Source of the DNA: Vogesella mureinivorans
GTDB lineage: Bacteria; Pseudomonadota; Gammaproteobacteria; Burkholderiales; Chromobacteriaceae
Assembly: GCF_007644035.1 (NCBI RefSeq)
Contig: NZ_VMTV02000165.1
Location: forward strand, 90,258 to 154,257
Length of the DNA stretch: 64,000 nucleotides
Direction of reading: 5' to 3'
Below the pieces are notes generated by a model. It did not search any database and was not told the DNA's origin. It was given only the letters and a program-made list of their open reading frames with translations. Made by a program: the position numbers and the translations under genes. Positions 33,749-43,644 of the stretch are shown here, in pieces (the stretch's first letter is position 1; each line of letters starts with the position of its first letter).

Positions 33749-35416
33749 TCAGTGCCCCCATACGGTGATGGACCAATTGCGCAGTGTCGTGACCGGTTCG
33801 CTGACTGTTTCCATGCTATTCGGTGCCCGTGTACGTATTGTATCGCTGATACGCAGGGTCCAGCTGCCCGTGCCAAAATTCTCGCCCAGGTGTCGTACCG
33901 AGCCGAAGGTAAACGGGTTCATGGGCACACTGCAGCGACGTGCGCTGGGCATCCAGCCTGGCTCACCATGGCAGGTATGACGGGTGGTCAAGATACTGTT
34001 GCGTCCAGCCGGGCTGTCTAGTGTTACGTTCATGTCGCTACTGCTAACGGCATTTTGAATGGATACCGTCAGTTCGACATATTCGATTGTATTGATGCTG
34101 CAGTTGCTCACGCTGAGGCGATCGCTGACTTCCGCATCATTGTCAGGAATGACGAGACTGGATGTTTGCGTCGTTTCGCACTTTTTGAGTGGTGGTAAGC
34201 CTGGAAAGGTACGTGCCATGGCTACCGCGGCATTACTGTCCAAGCGGCCAAACCCGGTGCGATAGGTAAAGTTGCCATTACCGATAGCGGCAGGCAGCTT
34301 GGGCGTTTCCAGATCGGTACGCGCAGTGCTGGCCAGAATCCAGCGGATGTCGCGCCAGCTCAGTGCAGGATTCGCACGCAACATGAGCGCAGCAGTACCA
34401 CTGACTAGCGGTGTGGCCGCCGATGTGCCGGCAAAATTGTTGCGGTATTGGTTGCTGTTGCCCAGGTTGCCGGTTTGGCTTAGTGCTGTTGTTAGCAGCC
34501 TGGTGCTCGAAATATTTGTACCACCTTCGGCGGCGATCAGGACATTGCTGCCGGGCTCGGTAAAGGAAGAAGCCGACCCATTCTCGTTGATCGATCCGAC
34601 AGTCATCATCATCGGGTGATTATTGAGGTAGTCATAATTGCTACGCTCGTCACTGCTAGCACTGGTGGCTTCGCCGCCATTACCTGCTGCCACGAAATAA
34701 ACGATGCCACGCCCACAGCGCGCTTGAGTGGCGCCATTGATCACGCTCTGGCGCCATAGGCTGCCAGCATCGGGGTACAGTTCGCCGGTACCGTCCAGGT
34801 TCCCCCAGCTATTGTTGACTACCGACACGACCGCATTGCCATGCAGCATGGCTGCGGCGTCCTGCAGGTCGGAGCTGCCGTTTGCGGCTAGCAGGTTGTG
34901 CGCTACCAGGCGGGCGTTCGGCGCGATGCCCAGCATGCCTTTGCCGTTGGCCGCCGCCGCAATCAGGCCGGCTACAGCCGTGCCGTGGTCGTTGTCCCGT
35001 GTGGTCGGGCTAGGGTCGAGCGTGCCTTTGCCATTGTCGACGATATTGCGCGACTGACCGGCTAGAACATTCGCGGCCAAATCTTCATGATTCAGCTCCA
35101 CCCCGTCGTCCACGACGGATACGACAACACCCTGGCCAGTATTGCCGCCAAGCCAGGTGTTTTCCAGTGCCAGCGATGCCGCTTGCAAATGCCATTGTTG
35201 CCCCGAGTAGCCTTCCCCCAGCTGCGCCACCGCGGCTGGCGGTGGCGTGCTGTCGCAGTTGGCCGAATTGCTTGTTACCACCACAGGCACGGCTTTGTAG
35301 GCGTTGGTGTTGGTATCGATACTCACAGGGGCGTTGCTGCCACCTCCGCCCCCGCCCCCGCCACAAGCGGCAAGGAACAGGGTCGTCAGCACGCAGCTGA
35401 TAGGCCTGATGTTCAT
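33749..35416 (-). CDS. Kexin-like subtilase (S8) with P/Homo B domain
   Basis: The 555-residue exported protease has a lipoprotein-type signal (LAAC, then a run of glycines near residue 19-26). A subtilase domain carries Asp103 in VVDDGVELNH, His144 in DNDHGTAVAG and Ser332 in GTSAATPLVSG. A C-terminal P/Homo B beta-sandwich domain (about 430-555) ends in LRNWSITVWGH. This combination defines kexin-like proteases such as Aeromonas ASP. There is no recognisable N-terminal propeptide. The ATG at 35416 is preferred over an upstream TTG. Base composition is lower in GC than the neighbours and no uptake-like repeat is present, hinting at transfer. Confidence 0.88.
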   Translation of the reverse strand: MNIRPISCVLTTLFLAACGGGGGGGGSNAPVSIDTNTNAYKAVPVVVTSNSANCDSTPPPAAVAQLGEGYSGQQWHLQAASLALENTWLGGNTGQGVVVSVVDDGVELNHEDLAANVLAGQSRNIVDNGKGTLDPSPTTRDNDHGTAVAGLIAAAANGKGMLGIAPNARLVAHNLLAANGSSDLQDAAAMLHGNAVVSVVNNSWGNLDGTGELYPDAGSLWRQSVINGATQARCGRGIVYFVAAGNGGEATSASSDERSNYDYLNNHPMMMTVGSINENGSASSFTEPGSNVLIAAEGGTNISSTRLLTTALSQTGNLGNSNQYRNNFAGTSAATPLVSGTAALMLRANPALSWRDIRWILASTARTDLETPKLPAAIGNGNFTYRTGFGRLDSNAAVAMARTFPGLPPLKKCETTQTSSLVIPDNDAEVSDRLSVSNCSINTIEYVELTVSIQNAVSSSDMNVTLDSPAGRNSILTTRHTCHGEPGWMPSARRCSVPMNPFTFGSVRHLGENFGTGSWTLRISDTIRTRAPNSMETVSEPVTTLRNWSITVWGH

Positions 35417-35494
35417 ATTTGTGTCGCCAGCCAAGTAAATGGCAACATTTTATTCGAAAAGCATTTCTATGACCATGTCCGGATGGCCACCCTG

Positions 35495-35872
35495 TCAGAA
35501 CGGCCACACCAGCTTGGTTTTGGCCACGGCAATCATGTAAATGGGCATGGCCATGGCGGCGGCCAGCACCACGGCGCGCAGGGGCGAGCCGTGCAGTTTT
35601 TTCAGGCCGATGGTGCCCAGCGCGATATACGCCAGCAGCGCGGCGATCTTGGCCGCCAGCCAGGGCTGGTTGTGCGGCGACAGGCCGGCCATTACCGCCA
35701 GCGTGATGGCGGCGGCCAGCAGGCCGGTGTCGACCACGTGCGGTGCTATTTTCAGTGCGCGCGCCTGCAGCAGGGCAGGGCGGGTGTAAGACAGCACGGC
35801 GCGGGCAGCAAACAGGGTAAGCGATAGATACGCCAGCCCGGCGTGTGCGTGTTTCAGAAACTGATAATCCAT
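35495..35872 (-). CDS. SirB2 family membrane protein
   Basis: The 125-residue inner-membrane protein has four hydrophobic segments and the SirB2-type opening LKHAHAGLAYLSLTLFAAR with conserved histidines, plus HVVDTGLLAAAITLA. Despite the name (regulator of SirC in Salmonella), the molecular function of SirB2 is not established. It stands alone, divergent from recC. Confidence 0.8.
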   Translation of the reverse strand: MDYQFLKHAHAGLAYLSLTLFAARAVLSYTRPALLQARALKIAPHVVDTGLLAAAITLAVMAGLSPHNQPWLAAKIAALLAYIALGTIGLKKLHGSPLRAVVLAAAMAMPIYMIAVAKTKLVWPF

Positions 35873-35979
35873 GGTGAAGCCTCAATGTAGATAAATGTCA
35901 TGCGGCGCGATCATACCGCTTTGTACAGCAGGCAGAATGCTAAACTGCCGGGGTCGATGACCACGCCATAGCCTGCGCC

Positions 35980-38900
35980 ATGCCGCTGAACCTGTATCAA
36001 TCCAACCGCCTGGAAGCCCTGGGCATTCTGTACAGCCATCTCACAGACAGCCCGCTGGCCGATGCGTTCGCGCCGGAGGTCATCATGGTGCAAAGCCGGG
36101 GCATGGGGCGCTGGCTGACGCTGAACCTGGCGCAGCAGCGCGGCCTGGCGGCCAACCTGGAATTCGTGCTGCCGGCCGGCTTTGGCTGGCGGCTGATGCA
36201 GGCCGTGCTGCCCGAGCTGCCGCCCAAATCCGCCTTTGCCCCCGACGTGCTGTGCTGGCGGCTGATGGACGTGCTGCCCACGCTGGCTGGCGAGCCGTTT
36301 ACCCCGCTGCAGCGCTACCTGCAGGGCGGCCCGCTGGCCTGCTTTGAGCTGGCCGGCAAGATTGCCGATATCTACGACCAATACCTGGTGTTCCGCCCCG
36401 ACTGGATACGCGCCTGGGAAGCCGGCCGCCTGCTGGGGCTGGGCGAGGACGAAGCCTGGCAGGCTGCGCTGTGGCAAAGGTTGGCCGCCGAGGTGCCCGG
36501 CCGCCACCGTGTGATGATGCTGGACGACTTTTTTGCCCGCCTGCGCAGCGAGCACCTGCCGCAGCGCGTGTCGGTGTTCGGCATCGCCACGCTGGCGCCC
36601 ATGTACCTGGCGCTGCTGCAGCGCATGGCCGAGCTCACCGAGGTGAATGTGTTCCTGCTCAACCCCAGCGAAGCCTACTGGGGCGACCTGCAAGCCCGCA
36701 GCCGCCAGGCAACGCTGTTTGGCGACGACGCCAGCGCCGGCGGCCACCCGCTATTGGCATCGCTGGGCCAGCAGGGGCGCGACTTTTTCGACGAGCTGGC
36801 CGGCGGCATCGCGCAGCCCATGTCGGCCTTCATGGCGCCGGACGGCCACAGCCTGCTGACGCGCCTGCAGCACGACATCCTCACGCTCACCCCGCCTGCG
36901 GCCAACGTGGCACCCTATAGCGCGGGGGATGCGTCCATCCGCTGCCATATCGCCCACAGCCCCATGCGCGAGCTGGAGGTGCTGAAAGACCAGCTGCTGG
37001 CCCTGCTGGCTGCCGACCCCACGCTCACCCCCGCCGATATCGCCGTACTCACCCCCGATATCAACGCCTACGCGCCGTACATCGACGCCGTATTCGGCTA
37101 CCGCAGCGACGCGCCGTCCATCCCCTACAGCATTGCCGACCGCCGCCTGGCGCGCGAGGTGCCGCTGCTGGCCACCTTTGGCGCCGTGCTGCAGCTGGCC
37201 GACTCGCGCTTTGCCGCCAGCGACGTACTGGCCCTGCTGGACTGCCCGGCGCTGCTGGCGCGCTTTGGCCTGGCCGACGACGACGTCAGCCTGCTGGCGC
37301 AATGGGTGCGCCAGGCCGGCATACGCTGGGGGCGCGACGCCGCGCACAAAGCCCGGCTCGGCCTGCCCGCCGAGCCCACGCACACCTGGCGCTGGGGGCT
37401 GGACCGCCTGCTGCTGGGCACCATGCTGCCCGCCAGCCTGGCCGGCGACGGTGCGCCGCTGTTTGCCGGCCTGCTGCCCGATAGCGCCGCCCAGGGCCAG
37501 GCCGCCGACAAGCTCGCCAGCCTGGCTAGCCTGTACGACGTGCTGGCAGGGTTGGCCGCAGACTGGGCGCAGCCCGCCAGCATGGCCGGCTGGGCCCAGC
37601 GCCTGCGCGACGCCGCCGCGCAGCTGTTTCTGGTAGACGAAGCCGACGAAGCCGCGCTGCAGCTGCTGCACGGCATTGCCGACACCCTCACCGCCGACGC
37701 CACGCTGGCGCAGTTTGACGGCGCGCTGCCGCTGGCGGTGATCCGCGACGCCGTGCTGCGCCAGCTGGACATGTCGTCCAGCGGCGGTTTTCTTACCGGC
37801 GGGCTTACCTTCTGCGCCATGGTGCCGATGCGCTCCATCCCGTTCCGCGTACTGTGCCTGGTGGGCATGAACGACGGCGCCTACCCGCGCGACGAGCGCC
37901 CGGTCAGCTTCGACCTGGTAGCGCGCAACCCGCGCCGTGGCGACCGCTCGCGCCGCTTCGACGACCGCTACCTGTTTCTGGAAGCCATCCTGTCCGCCCG
38001 CGACGCGCTGTACCTGAGCTGGGTGGGCCGCAGCGTGCGCAGTGATGAACCGCTGCCGCCGTCACCGCTGGTAGCCGAGCTGCTGGATACCCTGGCCAGC
38101 ATGTGCGGCGGCGACATCGCGCCCGCCATCACCACCCGCCACCCGCTGCAGCCCTTCAGCCGCCGCAGCTACGACGGCAGCCTGCCCAGCTACGAGCCGC
38201 TGTGGGCCGCTGCCCTGGCGCAGCCGGCCGCCGCCGCGCAGCCGTTTGCCACCACGCTGCCCGCCGTGGCACCGCCGGTGGTGCTGCTGGCCGATTTCCT
38301 GCGCTTCTGGCGCAACCCGGTACGCGCCTGGCTGGCCGACCGCCTGGGGCTAAAGCTGGCGCGCCACGCCGACGAGCTACCGGTGCGCGAACCGTTTGCC
38401 ATCGACCGCGACAGCCGCAGTGACATCCGCGACACCCTGGTCGGCAGCCTGCTGGCCGGCAAGCCGCTGCGCCACGCCGAAGCCCGCCTGGCCGGGCAGG
38501 GCCTGCTGCCCGATGCCGCGCTGGGCGACGCCTGCCTGGCGCAAGAACGCGCCGCCAGCGCCCGCTTTGCCGCGCGCCTGCCCCCCAGCCTGCTGGCCGA
38601 CACCCTGCCGCCGCAGCCGGTACGCTTACAGCTGGGTGGGGTGATGCTTAGCGGCGAGCTGGCCGGCCTGCGCCCAGAAGGCCTGCTGCGCGTGGTACCG
38701 CGCAAAGCCTACGCCACCGAGTTCATCACCCTGTGGCTGGAGCATCTGGTGAGGTTGGCCGCCGGCCTGCCCGGCATCGCCACCGACAGCGTGCTGTACG
38801 CCGACGACGGCGTACACCGCCTGAGTGCCAGTAGTCGTGACGGCCAGCCGCTGGACGCCCACGCGCTGCTGGCCGCGTGGATGGCGCGCTACCTGCAGGG

Positions 38901-39156
38901 CCAAAGCCAGCCGCTGCCGTTCTTTGCCCGCACCTCGCTGGCCTACGCCCGCGCCGAGCCCGGCAAACAAATGGGCGCCGCGCAAAACGAATGGTCGCCC
39001 GACTTCACCGGCCTGGGCCGCACCCCGCAGCGCGACGACGCGGCCAACCTGCTGGCCTTCCGCCACCTGGAGCCGCTGTCCGACCCGTTATTCGCGCAGC
39101 TGGCCGATACGCTGCTGGCGCCGCTGGTGGGCGCGTTGCAAATGATAAAGGAGTAA
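35980..39156 (+). CDS. recC: Exodeoxyribonuclease V subunit gamma (RecC)
   Basis: The 1058-residue subunit of RecBCD recognises Chi and carries the inactive helicase and nuclease folds of the complex, which repairs double-strand breaks and degrades linear DNA. The N-terminus (LYQSNRLEALGILYSHL), VQSRGMGRWLTLNLAQ and the middle TFCAMVPMRSIPFRVLCLVGMNDGAYPR are hallmark RecC stretches. Length is close to E. coli RecC (1122). It carries exact uptake-like repeats at 36897 and 37551 and several near matches. It is followed within 5 bp by an unrelated AT-rich gene rather than by recB. Confidence 0.95.
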   Translation: MPLNLYQSNRLEALGILYSHLTDSPLADAFAPEVIMVQSRGMGRWLTLNLAQQRGLAANLEFVLPAGFGWRLMQAVLPELPPKSAFAPDVLCWRLMDVLPTLAGEPFTPLQRYLQGGPLACFELAGKIADIYDQYLVFRPDWIRAWEAGRLLGLGEDEAWQAALWQRLAAEVPGRHRVMMLDDFFARLRSEHLPQRVSVFGIATLAPMYLALLQRMAELTEVNVFLLNPSEAYWGDLQARSRQATLFGDDASAGGHPLLASLGQQGRDFFDELAGGIAQPMSAFMAPDGHSLLTRLQHDILTLTPPAANVAPYSAGDASIRCHIAHSPMRELEVLKDQLLALLAADPTLTPADIAVLTPDINAYAPYIDAVFGYRSDAPSIPYSIADRRLAREVPLLATFGAVLQLADSRFAASDVLALLDCPALLARFGLADDDVSLLAQWVRQAGIRWGRDAAHKARLGLPAEPTHTWRWGLDRLLLGTMLPASLAGDGAPLFAGLLPDSAAQGQAADKLASLASLYDVLAGLAADWAQPASMAGWAQRLRDAAAQLFLVDEADEAALQLLHGIADTLTADATLAQFDGALPLAVIRDAVLRQLDMSSSGGFLTGGLTFCAMVPMRSIPFRVLCLVGMNDGAYPRDERPVSFDLVARNPRRGDRSRRFDDRYLFLEAILSARDALYLSWVGRSVRSDEPLPPSPLVAELLDTLASMCGGDIAPAITTRHPLQPFSRRSYDGSLPSYEPLWAAALAQPAAAAQPFATTLPAVAPPVVLLADFLRFWRNPVRAWLADRLGLKLARHADELPVREPFAIDRDSRSDIRDTLVGSLLAGKPLRHAEARLAGQGLLPDAALGDACLAQERAASARFAARLPPSLLADTLPPQPVRLQLGGVMLSGELAGLRPEGLLRVVPRKAYATEFITLWLEHLVRLAAGLPGIATDSVLYADDGVHRLSASSRDGQPLDAHALLAAWMARYLQGQSQPLPFFARTSLAYARAEPGKQMGAAQNEWSPDFTGLGRTPQRDDAANLLAFRHLEPLSDPLFAQLADTLLAPLVGALQMIKE

Positions 39157-39161
39157 GTAAG

Positions 39162-40010
39162 GTGTCTGGTCGTGATAACTATTCTGGCAGGAAGAAGTCG
39201 GCTGTTATTTCTGATTTACTAAAAAAGCCTAATGAGATTGCCGCAGCTTTGAGTGATTCTGGTGTGACTGTTGAAAGATTAAAATTATATGGTGCAGCTG
39301 CCCTTTATGCTGAGCCTTATGTTGATAATTTTATTGCAGTCTTTGATGGGCAGGTTGTTGATTTGGAATCTCTTGGGGATTTTTTCTCATTTAGAGACTT
39401 GATTGAGTTTGTCGATTTTAATAGGCCGTCAGATGCTTCAGGTAATACTGACTTGATGAGAAATGAGCGGTTTAGAGATAAGCTTATTAGTAATTATAAG
39501 GCTTTGTGCGTGGTTTCAGTGGGTAATGATAAGCCGTCCTTTAGCAAAGAACGTGTGGGCTTGATAGAGGAGGCGTTTTCTCTGTACGATAATGCTTTCC
39601 ATGCTGGTGCTGTTTGTTTGCTTTTGAGTATTTTTGAGGGTATTTTGACTGAGTATCTTGCTTTCAAGAGATTTATTTTTTCAAAAGCAGATGGTAAGTT
39701 TTATTTTGTTGGTGATGATAAAAAAGATAAATATGTGAGTGGGCTTTATGTAAAGCTTGAAATTGCAAATAAAAACAGTGGGATTGATTTTTTATCTAGT
39801 ATTTTTGCTTGGAATGTTTTCTTAAATAATGGCAAAGAGAAAGTTTCCAATTTTAGGAATTCTGTTTTGCATGGAGATTCGCTAAATTTTGGATTTCCTG
39901 AATATTCGAAAATGACACTTCTCTTGGTTTATTTTCTTGTTTTGTATATTAGGAAAGATGATGGCGTGAAAGTCAGCCATCCTACCGAGGCTGATCATGC
40001 AAGCCCTTGA
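39162..40010 (+). CDS. AT-rich gene inserted between recC and recB; HEPN-like C-terminal region
   Basis: The predicted 282-residue protein starts at a GTG 5 bp after the recC stop, with AAAGGAG upstream, and its end overlaps recB by 14 bp. Its base composition is strikingly AT-rich (about 40% GC by eye, against close to 70% in recC and recB), and its codons differ. No uptake-like repeat occurs in it. The C-terminal half shows helices typical of HEPN domains (FHAGAVCLLLSIFEG, about 146-160) and ends with FRNSVLHG (Arg232, Asn233, His237), matching the R-x4-H HEPN ribonuclease motif. The N-terminal half is not recognised. It is probably a transferred gene expressed with RecBCD. The HEPN call is by eye. 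Confidence 0.7.
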   Translation: MSGRDNYSGRKKSAVISDLLKKPNEIAAALSDSGVTVERLKLYGAAALYAEPYVDNFIAVFDGQVVDLESLGDFFSFRDLIEFVDFNRPSDASGNTDLMRNERFRDKLISNYKALCVVSVGNDKPSFSKERVGLIEEAFSLYDNAFHAGAVCLLLSIFEGILTEYLAFKRFIFSKADGKFYFVGDDKKDKYVSGLYVKLEIANKNSGIDFLSSIFAWNVFLNNGKEKVSNFRNSVLHGDSLNFGFPEYSKMTLLLVYFLVLYIRKDDGVKVSHPTEADHASP

Positions 40011-43000
40011 CGCCCTGAACTGCCCGCTGTCGGGCATCAACCTGATCGAAGCCTCGGCCGGTACCGGCAAGACCTGGACCATTGCCGCGCTGTACACGCG
40101 CCTGCTGCTGGAGGACGCGCCGGACGGCACGCCGCCGCCCACGCTGGACCGCCTGCTGGTGGTGACCTACACCAAGGCCGCCACGGCCGAGCTACGCGAG
40201 CGCCTGCGCCGCCGCCTGGTAGAGCTGCAGCAGGTGCTGGACGGCGGCGCGACGGGCGACCCGTTCTTGCAGGCCATGGCGCACAGGTTGGCCGCAGGCG
40301 ACATGCCGCTGGCGCAGCAGCGGCTGCGGGCGGCCATCAATGATTTTGACGCGGCGGCCATCTACACCATCCACGGCTTTTGCCAGCGCGTGCTTACCGA
40401 CGCCGCCTTCGATAGCGGCCAGACCTTCGCCGCCGAGCTGGCCACCGACAACCACGCCGACCTGCAGCAGCTGGCCGACGATTTCTGGCGCACGCACATC
40501 GTGGCGCAGCCCGCGCTGGCGCAGGTGCTGGCCGAAAACGGCGATACGCCGGACGCCTGGCTGGCCGAGGTGCGGCCGTATTTGTCCAAACCCTATCTGC
40601 GCACCCCAAGCATCGACAGCGCCGCACTGTTGGCCGCACGCGAAGCTGCCGCCGCAGCCTGGGCACCGCTGCAGGCCGATAGCGCCACGCTGGCCGAGGG
40701 CTGCACGCTAGTGTTGGCCGCAGAAGGGCTAAAGCAGACCAGCTACAAGCCGGCGCAGTGCCAGCGCTACGTGCGCCTGCTGCAGATGCTGGCCGCCGAC
40801 GCCAGCCTGCCGCAGCTATCGTCCACCCAGGCCAAAGACCTGGCGCGCCTGGGGCAAAGCCAGCTGGATAAGGGCGTCAACAAGGGCCACAGCGCGCCGC
40901 AGCACCGGCTGTTTGCCCTGGTAGATGGCTGGCTGGCCGCGTGGGACAGCTACAGCCGGCAGCTGGCACAGAACATTGCCGGGCTCAAGCTGGCCATGAT
41001 CGCGTGGATAGACCAGCACGCCGTGGCGCAGCGCCGCGCCACGCGCAGCCGTGGCTTTGACGACCTGCTCACCGACCTGGCCACGGCGCTGGACGACCCC
41101 GAGCACGGTGCACGGTTGGCCGCACGCATCGCCGCCGACTTTGCCATAGCGCTGATCGACGAATTCCAGGATACCGACCCGCTGCAGTACCGCATCTTCC
41201 GCCGCGCCTTTGTGCAGCAGGCGCGGCCGGTGTTCATGGTGGGCGACCCCAAGCAGGCCATTTACAGCTTTCGCGGCGCCGATATTTTTGCCTACCTGAG
41301 CGCGCGCGACGACGCCCCGGCCGACAAGCAATACACCCTGCTGACCAACCGCCGCAGCCAGCCGCCGCTGGTGGCGGCGGTGAGCCAGCTGTTTGACCGG
41401 CCGCAGCCGTTTCTGCTGGACGGCATCGACTACCCGCAAGTCGACGCCGCGCCCAGCGGCGGCAGCACCCTGCACGTAGCCGACGACGACGGCGCGCTCA
41501 CCGTGCTGGCTTTTCCTGCCAGCGATAGCGATAAAGGCGTGAACAAGGCCGAGGCCACGCAATACGCCGCCGAAGCCACCGCCCACGAGATCGCCCGCCT
41601 GCTGGCGCTGGCCCGCCAGGACAAGGCGCAGCTGGAAAAGGGCGGTAGCCGCCGCCCGCTGGCCGGTGGCGATATGGCCGTGCTGGTGGCCACCCATCGT
41701 CAGGGCGACGCGGTGCGCGATGCCCTGGCCGCACGTGGCGTCAAGGCGGTAGCGCTGACGCAGGAAAGCGTGTTTGCCAGCCACGAGGCCGCCGAGCTGC
41801 TGGCGCTGCTGCGCGCCTGGGCCGAGCCGGCGTCCGAAACGCGGCTGAAAGTGTTGTGCGCCACCACGCTGCTGGGGCTGGACGCGGCGCAGCTGCTGCA
41901 GCTGGCCGAGGACGAAGCGGCGTGGGAAGCGCGGCTGGTGGCCAACCACGACGACCACAAGCAGTGGCAGCAGCGCGGCTTTATGGCCGCCTGGCGTGGC
42001 TTCATGGCGCGCGAGGGCGTGGCCGCGCGCCTGCTGCCGCTGCCGGACGGCGAACGCCGCCTGACCAACCTGGGCCACCTGGCCGAGCTGCTGCAGCAGG
42101 AAGCCGAGCGCATCGCCGGTCAGGCCCCGCTATTGGCGTGGTTCGAGGCCGCCGTGGCCAGCCCGCCCGCCGGCGAGGAAGCCCTGCTGCGGCTGGAAAG
42201 CGACGCCGAGCTGGTGAAGATCGTCACCATCCACACCTCGAAAGGCCTGCAGTACCCGCTGGTGTTCTGCCCCTTCCTGTGGGATGGCGCGCTGGAGCGC
42301 CGCGATACCACCTTCTGGCGCTACCGCGATGGCGGCGAGTCGTGGCTGGCACCCGGCGAGCTGGTAAGCGACGCCGCGCGCGACGCCGCCCGCAGCGAGA
42401 TCCTGGCCGAAAAACTGCGCCTGCTGTACGTGGCGCTGACCCGCGCCGAGCACCGCCAGTACATAGTGTGGGGCCACGTGCAAAAGATGCAGACCGCCGC
42501 GCTATCGTGGCTGCTGCACGGGCGGCATGCGGCCAACCTGGCCAGCCTGGAAGACACGCCGCTGTCCGACGCCGCCATCAGCGCCGACCTGGCCGCCTAC
42601 GCCCGCAGCCAGCCCGGCGCGGTGCACTGCCGCAGCGTGAACGTGGCCATGAACACGCTGCCCGCGCTGCAGGCAGACAGCTTTACCCCGCAGCTGGCCA
42701 CGGTGCGCCGCCGCCTGCGCACGCCGTGGTGGGTAAGCAGCTTTAGCAGCCTGACCCGCCACCTGCACGGCGGCGGCGCGGCACAGGCAGGCGAGGTGCC
42801 GGACCACGACCACGGCCCGCTGCAGGACGTGGCCGCCGCCGAGCAGCTGGCCGACCGTTTTGCCTTCCCGCGTGGTGCCCGCGCCGGTACCTGCCTGCAC
42901 GATATGTTCGAGCGCGTGGACTTTACCCGGCCACAGGGTTGGCCGCAGGTGGTGGCCGAGGCGCTGCAGCGCCATGGCTTTGACGCGCAGTGGCAAGACG

Positions 43001-43554
43001 CCGCGCTGGCCATGCTGCAGTCGGCCATTCAGGCCGAGCTGGCCCCCGGCGTGCGCCTGGCCGAGGTGCCACCGGCGCGCCGCCGCGTGGAGATGGAATT
43101 CACCCTGCCGGCCAACGGCCTGAACCTGGCCGCCTTGCAAGCCGTGCTGTGCCACCCGGCGCACGGCCTGGCCGCGCCGCTGCGCGAGGCTGCCGCCAAG
43201 CTCAGCTTCGAGCGGGTGCAGGGCTATCTGAAAGGCTTTATCGACCTGGTGTTCATTGCCGATGACGCGCTGTGGCTGGTGGATTACAAGTCCAACCACT
43301 TGGGCGACAGCTACGCCGACTACGGCACGCCGCAGTTGGCCGCATCCATTGCGCGCGAGCATTACTACCTGCAGTACCTGATCTACTGCGTGGCGCTGCG
43401 CCGCTATATTGCCCAGCGCGCCCCGCAGCTGCGCCTGGGCGGCGTGCGCTACCTGTACCTGCGCGGCATCGACGGCAGCGGGCAGGGCGTGTGGTGCGAT
43501 GCGCCAGACGAGGCGCTGCTGGCGGCGCTGGACGCGCTGTTCGTGGCCGCCTGA
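39997..43554 (+). CDS. recB: Exodeoxyribonuclease V subunit beta (RecB)
   Basis: The 1185-residue subunit has an SF1A helicase half (Walker A ASAGTGKT at 19-26, DEFQDTDPLQY as motif II, VGDPKQAIYSFRGAD as motif III, LLYVALTRAEH as motif VI) and a C-terminal RecB nuclease domain with WLVDYKSNHLG. It is the 3'-5' helicase and only nuclease of RecBCD. The GAGG before its ATG lies inside the 3' end of the inserted upstream gene. The uptake-like repeat is dense here (40287, 40629, 40713, 41115, 42528, 42938, 43335). Confidence 0.96.
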   Translation: MQALDALNCPLSGINLIEASAGTGKTWTIAALYTRLLLEDAPDGTPPPTLDRLLVVTYTKAATAELRERLRRRLVELQQVLDGGATGDPFLQAMAHRLAAGDMPLAQQRLRAAINDFDAAAIYTIHGFCQRVLTDAAFDSGQTFAAELATDNHADLQQLADDFWRTHIVAQPALAQVLAENGDTPDAWLAEVRPYLSKPYLRTPSIDSAALLAAREAAAAAWAPLQADSATLAEGCTLVLAAEGLKQTSYKPAQCQRYVRLLQMLAADASLPQLSSTQAKDLARLGQSQLDKGVNKGHSAPQHRLFALVDGWLAAWDSYSRQLAQNIAGLKLAMIAWIDQHAVAQRRATRSRGFDDLLTDLATALDDPEHGARLAARIAADFAIALIDEFQDTDPLQYRIFRRAFVQQARPVFMVGDPKQAIYSFRGADIFAYLSARDDAPADKQYTLLTNRRSQPPLVAAVSQLFDRPQPFLLDGIDYPQVDAAPSGGSTLHVADDDGALTVLAFPASDSDKGVNKAEATQYAAEATAHEIARLLALARQDKAQLEKGGSRRPLAGGDMAVLVATHRQGDAVRDALAARGVKAVALTQESVFASHEAAELLALLRAWAEPASETRLKVLCATTLLGLDAAQLLQLAEDEAAWEARLVANHDDHKQWQQRGFMAAWRGFMAREGVAARLLPLPDGERRLTNLGHLAELLQQEAERIAGQAPLLAWFEAAVASPPAGEEALLRLESDAELVKIVTIHTSKGLQYPLVFCPFLWDGALERRDTTFWRYRDGGESWLAPGELVSDAARDAARSEILAEKLRLLYVALTRAEHRQYIVWGHVQKMQTAALSWLLHGRHAANLASLEDTPLSDAAISADLAAYARSQPGAVHCRSVNVAMNTLPALQADSFTPQLATVRRRLRTPWWVSSFSSLTRHLHGGGAAQAGEVPDHDHGPLQDVAAAEQLADRFAFPRGARAGTCLHDMFERVDFTRPQGWPQVVAEALQRHGFDAQWQDAALAMLQSAIQAELAPGVRLAEVPPARRRVEMEFTLPANGLNLAALQAVLCHPAHGLAAPLREAAAKLSFERVQGYLKGFIDLVFIADDALWLVDYKSNHLGDSYADYGTPQLAASIAREHYYLQYLIYCVALRRYIAQRAPQLRLGGVRYLYLRGIDGSGQGVWCDAPDEALLAALDALFVAA

Positions 43555-43644
43555 AACCGGGTTGGCTGCACAGCCCGCTCCGGCCTTACAATCATGTCAT
43601 GCCGTGCCGCCGGTGCTGCGGCCAACCAGACAGGAAAGAAAACC

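Noticed and set aside
38877-39161. Upstream extension of the AT-rich recC-recB gene frame
   Set aside because: The frame stays open back into recC, but that part is GC-rich out-of-frame recC sequence. The GTG at 39162 with AAAGGAG fits the composition change exactly.
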